NCBI GenBank assembly: GCA_037969175.1
Contig: JBBKWX010000157.1
Span: forward strand, 1-52,761
Direction of reading: 5' to 3'
DNA from: JBBKWX01 sp037969175
GTDB taxonomy: Bacteria; Bacteroidota; Bacteroidia; AKYH767-A; JBBKVM01
Length of the DNA: 52,761 nucleotides
In this document: positions 34,334 to 42,417 of the stretch, piece after piece
Numbering within the stretch: the first letter of the stretch is position 1
Layout of the letters: the number at the start of each line of letters is the position of its first letter
Made by a program: the position numbers and the translations under genes
Notes under the pieces: model-generated
Database searches by the model: none
What the model saw: the letters and a program-made list of their open reading frames with translations, nothing else
What the model was told of the DNA's origin: nothing

Positions 34334-36055
34334 CTAACAATTTTCTAATTCCTGCTTTATGAAATTGGAAAGTTCAGAAACATAATCAGATGAGAAATCA
34401 AACTTGATCCCTGCAGTTTCATAGATCTCAGAAATGGATCTTGTATATCCCAGTTTCAATGCAGCTAAATAGTTTTTTATTGTAGCTTTTGGGTCTTCTT
34501 TATAACTCTTCCACATGGCAATAGCGCCTAATTGGGCCATTCCATATTCGATATAATAAAAAGGAACCTGATACAAATGCATTTGTTTTTGCCAGGAGGT
34601 ATTGAAGGCATTTTCTAAACCACTGTAATCAATTTCAGGATTTGAATAAGCAGAATGAATCTTTTTCCAGGCCTCCGTTCTTTGCTCAGTGGTATGTCCG
34701 GGGTTTGTATATATCCAATGTTGGAATGCATCAATTGTTGCAATCCATGGCATCACAGAGATTACTTTTTCAAGTGTTTGCCTTCTGGCTCTTCTCAATT
34801 GTTCTTTATCTTCAATGAATACATCCCAATGTTCCATAGCTATGAGTTCCATAGACATAGATGCGAGTTCAGCCACTTCAGAAGGAGTGTCTTTGAAAGC
34901 ACTATATTCAAGATCACGGGTCACAAGTGAATGCACAGCATGTCCTCCTTCGTGAACCATAGTTATCACATCTCTCAATGTGTCGGCACTATTCATGAAA
35001 ATAAAAGGAACTCCTATTTCAGCTAATGGATAATTATATCCTCCGGGTGCTTTTCCTTTGCGACTTTCAAGATCCACATGATTCATTTGTTTGAGGATAT
35101 CCAGACATTCTCCCAAAAAGGGATCGATCTTATAGAAATTCTCAATCGCCTTATCCATCAACTCCACCCCGCCATTAAATGGCTTCAGCCCTTGTAAACC
35201 GCTTGGGTCAACTTCCATATCCCAGGGACGCAGAGGATCCAGCTTTAGTTTCTCCTTTCTGTCCTTATCCAGATAATTGGACAAAGGCAAGATCTGTGTT
35301 CTGATTGCTTCATGAAAACTAAAACAATCTTCAGGTGTATAATCGAAGCGTCCTAAAGCCGCAAACATATAATCCCTAAAGTTATCAAAGCCTGCATTTT
35401 TTGCCACCTGATGACGTAGCACGCATAATCTGGAAAAGAGATCATCCAATTTCTCCTTGTCTTCAGCCCTACGAGAACTGATCGACCTCCAAATATGTTC
35501 TCTCATCTCACGATCTGTCTCTTTCAATAAGCTGGCAGCTTGTTGCAAAGTGAGTTCATTACCGTTATGAGTAATGGTCATTTCACCAGCCAGTGTATTG
35601 AATTCCTGTTCTTCCGTCTGAATACGTGTATAAAGCGGAATATTCTCATCCCTGTAGATCTCAACAGATTTACGCAATCCACGGATGAAGATCTTATAAT
35701 CACCTTTATCAAGCTCAGCTAGAAAAGGGCTTTCAAGCAATTTCTTGTCAAGCTCATTTGAAACAGGAGCAAGTTGAGGTGAGATATCTGTAATGAACAA
35801 TGAATATGCATCAGCAAAATCCTTGTTCGCTGTATCACAAGTCATCCGAATATATCTCCAACCCATATCTTCGCTTACCAATGAATCTATTTCGCTTCTA
35901 TCAGCCAGCCATGACATTAATTCAGGCATACTGCTAATATTGCGATCAGATAAATTTTGGTAATACGATTTAAGACTATCCCAATTTTCTAATTTGAAAT
36001 TTTCGGGCAGGAATTTTCTTGCCGGTCTCTGCGGGAGGGTGATCGTATTCGACAT
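34334..36055 (-). CDS. M3 family metallopeptidase (oligoendopeptidase F-like)
   Basis: A 573-residue zinc peptidase of family M3. The HExxH motif is HEGGH at residues 368-372 (MVHEGGHAVHSLV), with the third ligand Glu in the downstream SEVAELASMSMELIAMEHWD. It shows the PepF-type N-terminal domain (SWLADRSEIDSLVSEDMGWRYIRMTCDT) and C-terminal GLENAFNTSWQKQMHLYQVPFYYIEYGMAQLGA. These enzymes cleave short peptides in the cytoplasm; no signal peptide is seen. The start is ATG 36055, 3 bp after the DUF5606 gene, so the two are co-transcribed. The precise substrate range is unknown. Confidence 0.92.
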   Translation of the reverse strand: MSNTITLPQRPARKFLPENFKLENWDSLKSYYQNLSDRNISSMPELMSWLADRSEIDSLVSEDMGWRYIRMTCDTANKDFADAYSLFITDISPQLAPVSNELDKKLLESPFLAELDKGDYKIFIRGLRKSVEIYRDENIPLYTRIQTEEQEFNTLAGEMTITHNGNELTLQQAASLLKETDREMREHIWRSISSRRAEDKEKLDDLFSRLCVLRHQVAKNAGFDNFRDYMFAALGRFDYTPEDCFSFHEAIRTQILPLSNYLDKDRKEKLKLDPLRPWDMEVDPSGLQGLKPFNGGVELMDKAIENFYKIDPFLGECLDILKQMNHVDLESRKGKAPGGYNYPLAEIGVPFIFMNSADTLRDVITMVHEGGHAVHSLVTRDLEYSAFKDTPSEVAELASMSMELIAMEHWDVFIEDKEQLRRARRQTLEKVISVMPWIATIDAFQHWIYTNPGHTTEQRTEAWKKIHSAYSNPEIDYSGLENAFNTSWQKQMHLYQVPFYYIEYGMAQLGAIAMWKSYKEDPKATIKNYLAALKLGYTRSISEIYETAGIKFDFSSDYVSELSNFIKQELENC

Positions 36056-36058
36056 TAT

Positions 36059-36610
36059 TTAAATAGATTTTTTAGATCCCGCATTTTTCAATTGGGCACC
36101 TGATGGCTTCTTTACTGCTTTAACTCCGGCATCTGCCTTGGTAGTTTTTTTAGCTGCGGTTTTTTTCTTTGAAGTTGTCTTAACTTCTTTTACTTCCTTC
36201 ACCTCTTCTACAGCTTCATCAGCTTCAGCTTCATCAAAAGCATCCGTGTCTTTCAACAGGTTAAACCAGGTTAGAATTTTCTTAATGTCTGAGTTATATA
36301 CTCTTTCCTGATCAAAAGAAGGAAAACATTTTTCAAATTCACTTCTCAATTTCGCCGGATCTGATTTAACATCAAATTCGTGTTTCAGGCCTTTTGCGTC
36401 AGCGATCGACTTCAAAACTTCAGCAAGCAATACATCTTCATCCGTTGTATAAACACTTATGTCTTCCAACATGCTAATGCGTTGTGTAGATGCCACCGGC
36501 ATACGCTTCTTATCACTTACACCTTCAACTACAAATCCACTGCGGGTTTGAGCTATGATTTTAAAAAGGCCTGGTTGGCCTGCAATCGAAAGAATTCCTT
36601 TCAGCTTCAT
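36059..36610 (-). CDS. DUF5606 domain protein with Lys/Ala-rich tail
   Basis: A 183-residue protein. Residues 1-~125 match the Bacteroidota DUF5606 pattern (LKGILSIAGQPGLFKIIAQT, then RSGFVVEGV, and VYTTDEDVLLAEVLKSI), whose function is unknown. The C-terminal ~50 residues (AEADEAVEEVKEVKEVK then KKKTAAKKTTKADAGVKAVKK) are an acidic then lysine-rich low-complexity tail, similar in style to histone-like nucleic-acid-binding extensions. It is first in a pair with the M3 peptidase (3-bp gap). TATTTTTG (36629-36636, minus strand) is a candidate -7 box 18 nt upstream. Confidence 0.85.
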   Translation of the reverse strand: MKLKGILSIAGQPGLFKIIAQTRSGFVVEGVSDKKRMPVASTQRISMLEDISVYTTDEDVLLAEVLKSIADAKGLKHEFDVKSDPAKLRSEFEKCFPSFDQERVYNSDIKKILTWFNLLKDTDAFDEAEADEAVEEVKEVKEVKTTSKKKTAAKKTTKADAGVKAVKKPSGAQLKNAGSKKSI

Positions 36611-36628
36611 CTTCTAAATTAATTTGGT

Positions 36629-36636
36629 CAAAAATA
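36629..36636 (-). promoter_or_regulatory. -7 box for the DUF5606-M3 peptidase pair
   Basis: Reads TATTTTTG on the minus strand, matching TAnnTTTG, 18 nt before the ATG. No -33 TTG noted. Confidence 0.4.
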
Positions 36637-36684
36637 CGAAAAATAAAAATGACCCTAACAGTATTATTCAGGTCATTATTTGGA

Positions 36685-39543
36685 TTACCTCACAATTGTG
36701 AACTTCTTGGTGATAGCAGAATTTTTTCCTTCAACCTTGAGGATATAAATTCCTGCGTTCATTTCTGTTAATGAAATTTTCAAATTCTGTCCTTCAGTAT
36801 TCAACTCTTTAATATCTGAACTGAAAACCGTTTGCCCCAGAGCATCGAGAATAGAAACTTTGTCGTTCGCACTCCAGGCAGAATTCATAACTACATTAAG
36901 TTCATTCTTTGCAGGCACCGGATACAAGATGAGATCATTTTGCGACAGATCATTTGACGCAGCGCTGAGCCCTGTTACAAAATCATATTTAATTTGAGCG
37001 GCAATGGCCGAACTAATAATATCTGATAAACTATCGCCTCCGATAAGTGCAAAAGCTACAACTATTGAGTTTCCAGGACTAATGGAATAGGGCCCTGTTG
37101 AAACAACATCAATGATGTCATTGCCTACTCCGGCTCCACCTGCTGTTGCTCTGTTTGTTGAAAGACCCTGATATTTTTCAGCTGAACTATATCCGTCAGC
37201 AATATTGATTCCTCCACTTCCACCACCAAGATTATCCATTGCATTATGAATAAACGGACCCGGAGTAAGTAATTTAATTCCTGCAAAAAGTCCATTGTTT
37301 TCAGTACTCCACGCATAACCCATTCTTGTCGCGGCATCTTCAGAGATCTTATTTTTATTGTAATCCATGATGTCCCAATCACTAAAAATTCCTGCATGCA
37401 AACCACTGATATTTGAAGAGCCATTGTTCTTGATGGTATATTCTACGATCACATATTTCCGATCCGCAAAGGTGCTCCAAACATATAGTTGGTGATCAAC
37501 AAGTAAATTCATTGTTGTGGCACCTGCAAGTGCATCATTGAATTTTCCGAACAGATCAAACTCTGATTTTACGGTTGGGATCACAGTTGCTACTTTTAAT
37601 ACAGATTGAAAATCATTATCGGTTTGACCATTGGAAGCGCCTCTCACATTATCCGAAACCTGATTTGAATTGGCACCTATCATCAATCCTCCTTCGTACA
37701 TCATCGTAGCACTGCCCTTATATGTAAAACCAAGACCTTCTGACTGACCTGTATTGTTGTAGCCAAGACGGCCTTTACTTGTTATCGTCGTACCTATGTC
37801 ATTCTTAGTTACATTGATATAATCCACATTTACGATCAATTCGAATTGTTGAATATCAGTATAAGCACCATCATTAAAAGTGAGCCTGAAAAGGATCTTT
37901 GCATTTTGAACCGCCGATGGATTGATCTTTACCAGAAAAGGATCTGCAAGATTATTAGATGTTGCCAAACTTCCCATTGCTCCGGGCGTTGTTGAATTAT
38001 CGATGATCGTTACAGCAGATGAAGTGGTAGACAATGTAACCGTGAGATTTGAAAGCGGGTTCAGGAAATTAATTATATCTCCTGAAATCCGGAGTGTATC
38101 ATTGGCAACAAATGTATCATCATTATTATCTGTAAGGAAAAGATTTTCCATTCTAACTGACTTTGCAGACTCTGATAATGCTCTGAAAAGATTGATCCTT
38201 CCTCTGCCTAGTTTCCCGGCATAGGCGGGATTGATCCCATCTATATTATCACTTGTAACTCTTAGCTGTTCGCCAATTTGTAATCCTGTATAAAACGGAA
38301 ATTGGGCTTTTACAATAGCTGCGGCACCGGCAGCTATTGGAGCAGCCATAGACGTTCCACTTGATCCGGTATATGTATTATTAAAATAAGTAGAATAGAT
38401 ATTTGAACCCGGAGCAGATACATCTACAAAAGTTCCATAATTTGAAAAACCGGATTTTGTATCTGTATCATTCGTTGATGCTACCGATAAAACAAATTTA
38501 TATGCAGATGGAAAGAAATGGATCTCGTTTCCATCATTTCCGGCTGCAGCGACTACAAGTCTGTCTTGATTTATAGTTGCATAATCAATTATATCTTGTC
38601 CAAATTGACCTCCACCGGGTCCTCCCCATGAGCAATTAATAATATGACAACCATGATCGGCAGCATATACAATACCTTCATAAGCAGCAATAAGATTTCC
38701 CAAATTATCCGAGATCTTAACAGGCAAAAATTTAGTTTTGAAACCTGAACCGGCAACCCCTACTCCATTATCCGTAGCAGCAGCAGCACAGCCCGATACA
38801 TGTGAACCATGCGCAGGTACTCCGCTACCCGTTACCATTGGGTCATTGTCATTTGCTGCTACATCCCATCCTCTGTAATTATCTATAAAACCATCATTAT
38901 CATCGTCAATACCATTTATCGGATCCGCATAATTGTATTTTATTGCAGTTACCAGATCTCCATGATCCCAATCTGTACCCGTATCTACAATTCCTACGAC
39001 TATATTCGTATCTCCTTTATTTATATCCCAGGCATTGTATGCATTTATTTTATTTAAAAAGTACATACCTGAATTAGAAAGCAAAGGATCGTTTGGTGTA
39101 TAAGAAACAGAGGAAATATAAGATGGCTCAACATATTCAAATAAGCCGGTAGCCATGAGCAGATCTATTACTTTCTCTATTCTCAGGTCTGTACTAAAAT
39201 CCGCTTTATAGATCAAACTCAGATCGGCCAACTTCAGATCCATATTGTTTCTTTCAACTGCAGGTGCAGTTTTCCCGGGAAAGATCTTCGACATGTTTAT
39301 AATAGATGCTTGTGTAGAAATGCTCCTGAAGCGGGATTCATCAAATCCTGTATTTGTACAAAATTGTCTGTATTCTGTTTTAACTTTCAGAATAATTTTT
39401 CCGGGAACATAATTTTGCTCACTTACCCCTGCCGGAAAACGGAAGTTTTTTTGTTTTTGAGTTGTGTTGATCTCGCTATTACCTGCGATCACATTGAAAC
39501 TTATACCAAAAATGGCAATTATGGTCAGTATACTTTTAGACAT
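36685..39543 (-). CDS. Secreted subtilisin-like (S8) protease with T9SS sorting domain
   Basis: A 952-residue exported protease. Signal peptide MSKSILTIIAIFGISFNVIAG; propeptide to about residue 150 (YVPGKIILKVKTEYR); catalytic domain with Asp187 (GIVDTGTDWDHG), His245 (PAHGSHVSGCAAA), oxyanion Asn in VVAAAGNDGN, and Ser398 (SGTSMAAPIAAGAAAI). Residues ~470-860 form beta-rich domains resembling adhesive or Fn-like modules. The last 80 residues (LILYPVPAKNELNVVMNSAW to GIYILKVEGKNSAITKKFTIVR) are a T9SS type A tail, so the enzyme should be surface-displayed or released. All triad residues are present, so it should be active. Likely role: degradation of external protein. Single gene. Confidence 0.95.
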   Translation of the reverse strand: MSKSILTIIAIFGISFNVIAGNSEINTTQKQKNFRFPAGVSEQNYVPGKIILKVKTEYRQFCTNTGFDESRFRSISTQASIINMSKIFPGKTAPAVERNNMDLKLADLSLIYKADFSTDLRIEKVIDLLMATGLFEYVEPSYISSVSYTPNDPLLSNSGMYFLNKINAYNAWDINKGDTNIVVGIVDTGTDWDHGDLVTAIKYNYADPINGIDDDNDGFIDNYRGWDVAANDNDPMVTGSGVPAHGSHVSGCAAAATDNGVGVAGSGFKTKFLPVKISDNLGNLIAAYEGIVYAADHGCHIINCSWGGPGGGQFGQDIIDYATINQDRLVVAAAGNDGNEIHFFPSAYKFVLSVASTNDTDTKSGFSNYGTFVDVSAPGSNIYSTYFNNTYTGSSGTSMAAPIAAGAAAIVKAQFPFYTGLQIGEQLRVTSDNIDGINPAYAGKLGRGRINLFRALSESAKSVRMENLFLTDNNDDTFVANDTLRISGDIINFLNPLSNLTVTLSTTSSAVTIIDNSTTPGAMGSLATSNNLADPFLVKINPSAVQNAKILFRLTFNDGAYTDIQQFELIVNVDYINVTKNDIGTTITSKGRLGYNNTGQSEGLGFTYKGSATMMYEGGLMIGANSNQVSDNVRGASNGQTDNDFQSVLKVATVIPTVKSEFDLFGKFNDALAGATTMNLLVDHQLYVWSTFADRKYVIVEYTIKNNGSSNISGLHAGIFSDWDIMDYNKNKISEDAATRMGYAWSTENNGLFAGIKLLTPGPFIHNAMDNLGGGSGGINIADGYSSAEKYQGLSTNRATAGGAGVGNDIIDVVSTGPYSISPGNSIVVAFALIGGDSLSDIISSAIAAQIKYDFVTGLSAASNDLSQNDLILYPVPAKNELNVVMNSAWSANDKVSILDALGQTVFSSDIKELNTEGQNLKISLTEMNAGIYILKVEGKNSAITKKFTIVR

Positions 39544-39647
39544 GGTGGGGATTGTATTTGATGCAAGATATTAAATTCAGAATTAATTAAATCGATCTGC
39601 TGAATGAAAGTCAAAAATGTAATGAAAGTTGTGGATCAAATTGACAA

Positions 39648-40109
39648 CTATAACTCAAGAAGTTCCTGAAATGAGGGAAGTTCCCGAAAGAAATCATACT
39701 TTTTGTTCTCATGATCCATCATACATGCAAAATGATCCATTCCATTGGTCACATATAAAAATCGGATCCCAAGTTCCAAAGCATAACGAGCAGCCTGATC
39801 AAATACATCCTGAGAGATCTTAATATCAGGAGACTTGCATTCAACAACCATCAAGGGTTTTCCTGCCTTATCCCAGGATACAATATCTGCCCTTCTCTGC
39901 ATACCTTGAACTTTCAACATTTGCTCTACAGAAATTAATGAAAAGGGAAAGCCCAGTTTGATCTCCAGGTAATTAAGCATATGTTGCCTAACCCATTCTT
40001 CGGGTGTAAGCGTCACGTATTTTCTTCGGAATCTGTCAAATATTTGCTTACTTTGCCCTTCAGTCCTGATATCTGCTTCAAAAGAAGGAAGATTAAGTTT
40101 GAGAGGCAT
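39648..40109 (-). CDS. Orphan HsdR_N-type restriction-endonuclease-like protein
   Basis: A 153-residue protein matching the N-terminal domain of type I restriction HsdR (HSDR_N), a PD-(D/E)XK-like fold: the Asp in RRADIVSWDKAGKPLMVVECKS and Glu-x-Lys (VVECKSP) form the active-site pattern, with Gln in VFDQAARYALELG. No helicase domain or hsdM/hsdS is adjacent, so this is not a full type I system. Related small HsdR_N proteins occur beside holA in Bacteroidota. A role in DNA repair or processing is possible but unproved. ATG 40109 is preferred to a TTG at 40130, which lies in the promoter box. Divergent from the AMP nucleosidase gene (27-bp gap). Confidence 0.85.
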   Translation of the reverse strand: MPLKLNLPSFEADIRTEGQSKQIFDRFRRKYVTLTPEEWVRQHMLNYLEIKLGFPFSLISVEQMLKVQGMQRRADIVSWDKAGKPLMVVECKSPDIKISQDVFDQAARYALELGIRFLYVTNGMDHFACMMDHENKKYDFFRELPSFQELLEL

Positions 40110-40127
40110 AGTGCAGGATTTTTTTTT

Positions 40128-40135
40128 CAAATATA
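40128..40135 (-). promoter_or_regulatory. -7 box for the HsdR_N gene
   Basis: Reads TATATTTG on the minus strand, matching TAnnTTTG, 18 nt before the ATG. It lies in the 27-bp gap between divergent starts, so the leader must be very short. Confidence 0.5.
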
Positions 40136-40136
40136 C

Positions 40137-40907
40137 ATGAAAAGCAAGGAAGAAATAGTTACAAACTGGCTTCCCCGGTACACGGGTACCGAGCTGGGGT
40201 CATTCGGGAAATATATCCTGTTAACAAACTTCAACAATTACCTCAATTATTTTGCGGAAACGAATGGTGTTAAGGTAACCGGCCAAGATAAACCGATGCC
40301 AAATGCCACAGCCAATGGCATCACCATGATAAATTTCGGGATGGGTAGCGCGAATGCGGCTACTGTGATGGATCTCCTGAGCGCCATCAATCCCAAAGCC
40401 GTTTTATTTTTGGGTAAATGTGGTGGTCTAAAACGCAAAAATAAATTGGGTGATTTTATTTTACCTATTGCTGCCATTCGGGGCGAGGGTACATCCAATG
40501 ATTATATCCCACCTGAAGTGCCTGCACTGCCTGCCTTCAGTCTTCAAAAAGCAGTATCAACCACTATCCGGAATCATAATTTGGACTACTGGACCGGAAC
40601 GGTTTACACTACTAACCGGAGGGTATGGGAACATGATAAAGAATTTAAAAAATATTTGAGAGTAACCCGTTGTATGGGTATAGATATGGAGACTGCCACA
40701 ATTTTCACAGCGGGATTTGCAAATAAAATCCCAACCGGTGCATTACTCCTTGTTTCTGATCAACCTATGATTCCGGAAGGAGTGAAAACTGCAAAGAGTG
40801 ATGAGGTCATCACCAAAGATTTTGTTAAAAATCACATTCAGATAGGAATTGATAGTTTGAATGAACTACTTAATAACGGACTTACTGTAAAACATCTTCG
40901 TTTTTAA
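40137..40907 (+). CDS. amn: AMP nucleosidase
   Basis: A 256-residue nucleoside-phosphorylase-fold enzyme that hydrolyses AMP to adenine and ribose 5-phosphate, tuning adenylate levels. Visible: MINFGMGSANAATVMDLL, FLGKCGGL and the catalytic-domain pattern CMGIDMETATIFTAGFANKIPTGALLLVSDQPM (GxDMETA as in PNP/MTAN). This short form lacks the regulatory domain of the E. coli enzyme and is the usual Bacteroidota type. ATG 40137 is chosen, because the open frame upstream (to 39981) is the antisense of HsdR_N. First of a plus operon: holA follows by 6 bp, then the EVE gene by 12 bp. Confidence 0.9.
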   Translation: MKSKEEIVTNWLPRYTGTELGSFGKYILLTNFNNYLNYFAETNGVKVTGQDKPMPNATANGITMINFGMGSANAATVMDLLSAINPKAVLFLGKCGGLKRKNKLGDFILPIAAIRGEGTSNDYIPPEVPALPAFSLQKAVSTTIRNHNLDYWTGTVYTTNRRVWEHDKEFKKYLRVTRCMGIDMETATIFTAGFANKIPTGALLLVSDQPMIPEGVKTAKSDEVITKDFVKNHIQIGIDSLNELLNNGLTVKHLRF

Positions 40908-40913
40908 GCACCC

Positions 40914-41942
40914 ATGACTTTTGATCAAATCCTAAACGACCTGCGCAACAAGGTTTATCATCCTGTTTACTTTTTGATGGGTGAAGAGCCTTATTATATT
41001 GATGAGATCTCTGATCTGATAGAAGACCATGTATTGAATGACATGGAAAAAGAATTCAATCAGAGTATTCTGTATGGTAAAGATGTAGATGTAGCCACTA
41101 TCCTGAGTTATGCCAAGCGGTATCCCATGATGTCAAATTATCAGGTTGTGATAATTAAAGAGGCACAGTCTATCAAAGATCTGATCCGCAAGGAAGACAA
41201 AGAAGATGTCAAAGATCCCTTCCTGACGTATCTCGAAAATCCGCTACCATCAACGATCCTGGTTTTTTGTCACAAATATAAATCGCTTGACAAAAGGAGT
41301 AAAGTATATAAAGTCATCAGTAAAAAAGCTGTTGTTTTTGATAGCAAGAAAATTTATGATGATAAGGTATCCGGTTGGATCACTGCATTTGCAAAAACCA
41401 AAGGTTATCCGGTAAACCCAGCCGCAGCACAAGTCCTGGCTGATCATTTAGGAAATGATCTGAGTAGAGTTGCAAATGAAATGAAAAAACTTTTCCTTAA
41501 TGTAAAAAAAGGTGAAGAAATAAATGTAAAACACGTAGAAGAGAATGTTGGGATCAGTAAAGATTTCAATGTTTTTGAATTTAATAATGCGGTTGCAAAA
41601 AAAGATATCTTAAGAGCAAACAGGATAGCAGAATATTTTGGTTCCAATCCAAAAAGTAATCCGGCTATCGTGGTCCTTGCATCCTTGTTTGGTTTTTTCT
41701 CTAAGCTGATGATGTATCATGGTTTGAAAGATAAAAGCCAGTCGTCAGTTGCTTCCGGTCTGGGAATAAATCCATTTTTTGTAAAAGAATATACCGCCGC
41801 TGCCCGATTATATTCAGCAGATAAAACCATCCGGATAATATCTCTGTTAAGGGAGTACGATGCAAAACTAAAAGGGGTTGATTCTGTGAATGCCGACGAT
41901 GGAGAGTTATTAAGAGAATTGACCTGGAAGATCATCCACTAA
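40914..41942 (+). CDS. holA: DNA polymerase III subunit delta
   Basis: A 342-residue clamp-loader delta subunit, which opens the beta sliding clamp. N-terminal MTFDQILNDLRNKVYHPVYFLMGEEPYYIDEISDLI fits family PF06144, with the downstream HKYKSLDKRSKVYKVISKKAVVFDS and the C-terminal domain (LANHLGNDLSRVANEMKKL-like: ADHLGNDLSRVANEMKKLFL), IRIISLLREYDAKLKGVDS and ELLRELTWKIIH. The start ATG lies 6 bp after amn, so it is translated from the same message. No other clamp-loader genes are in the window. Assignment is firm for the family. Confidence 0.93.
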   Translation: MTFDQILNDLRNKVYHPVYFLMGEEPYYIDEISDLIEDHVLNDMEKEFNQSILYGKDVDVATILSYAKRYPMMSNYQVVIIKEAQSIKDLIRKEDKEDVKDPFLTYLENPLPSTILVFCHKYKSLDKRSKVYKVISKKAVVFDSKKIYDDKVSGWITAFAKTKGYPVNPAAAQVLADHLGNDLSRVANEMKKLFLNVKKGEEINVKHVEENVGISKDFNVFEFNNAVAKKDILRANRIAEYFGSNPKSNPAIVVLASLFGFFSKLMMYHGLKDKSQSSVASGLGINPFFVKEYTAAARLYSADKTIRIISLLREYDAKLKGVDSVNADDGELLRELTWKIIH

Positions 41943-41954
41943 AAAAGAAAAGTT

Positions 41955-42359
41955 ATGAATTATTGGTTAGTAAAATCTGAACCTTTCAAATATTCATGGG
42001 AGGAATTCATGAAAGATAAAAAGACCAGCTGGGATGGGGTAAGAAATTATGCCGCCCGGATTCATTTACGTGATATGAAAAAAGGTGATGAGGTTTTATT
42101 TTATCATAGTAATAAAGGACTCGAGGTAGTTGGGATTGCCAAAGTAGTTAAGGAATCGTATCAGGATCCTACTACAACGGATGAGCGTTGGGTAACTGTT
42201 GACCTTGCTCCTGTAAAAACGTTGAAGAAAACAGTTCCTTTATCCCTAATAAAAAAAGATGCAAGGCTACAGAATATAGCCCTTGTAAGAATAGGTAGAT
42301 TGTCTGTTATGCCACTGTTAAGGGAGGAATTTGATGTCATCCTGGAGTTAGGAAGTTGA
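41955..42359 (+). CDS. EVE domain (thymocyte nuclear protein 1-like) protein
   Basis: A 134-residue single-domain protein beginning MNYWLVKSEPFKYSWEEF, with WDGVRNYAARIHLRDMKKGDEVLFYHSN and GLEVVGIAKVVKESYQDPT, all typical of the EVE fold related to PUA and YTH. Such proteins bind modified bases in RNA or DNA; in bacteria roles linked to modified cytosine recognition and stress have been proposed. Third gene of the amn-holA operon (12-bp gap after holA). The natural ligand is not visible from sequence. Confidence 0.92.
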   Translation: MNYWLVKSEPFKYSWEEFMKDKKTSWDGVRNYAARIHLRDMKKGDEVLFYHSNKGLEVVGIAKVVKESYQDPTTTDERWVTVDLAPVKTLKKTVPLSLIKKDARLQNIALVRIGRLSVMPLLREEFDVILELGS

Positions 42360-42417
42360 AGCTTGTTCCTGCCTTTCAAAAAATTATCTTATTTTAGCGT
42401 TCCCATTTAGTAGATTC

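Noticed and set aside
39648..40109. A complete type I restriction-modification system
   Set aside because: Only an HsdR_N-type fragment is present; no helicase, methylase or specificity subunit nearby.
39981..40136. Upstream extension of the AMP nucleosidase
   Set aside because: Antisense to the HsdR_N gene; ATG 40137 gives the normal start.
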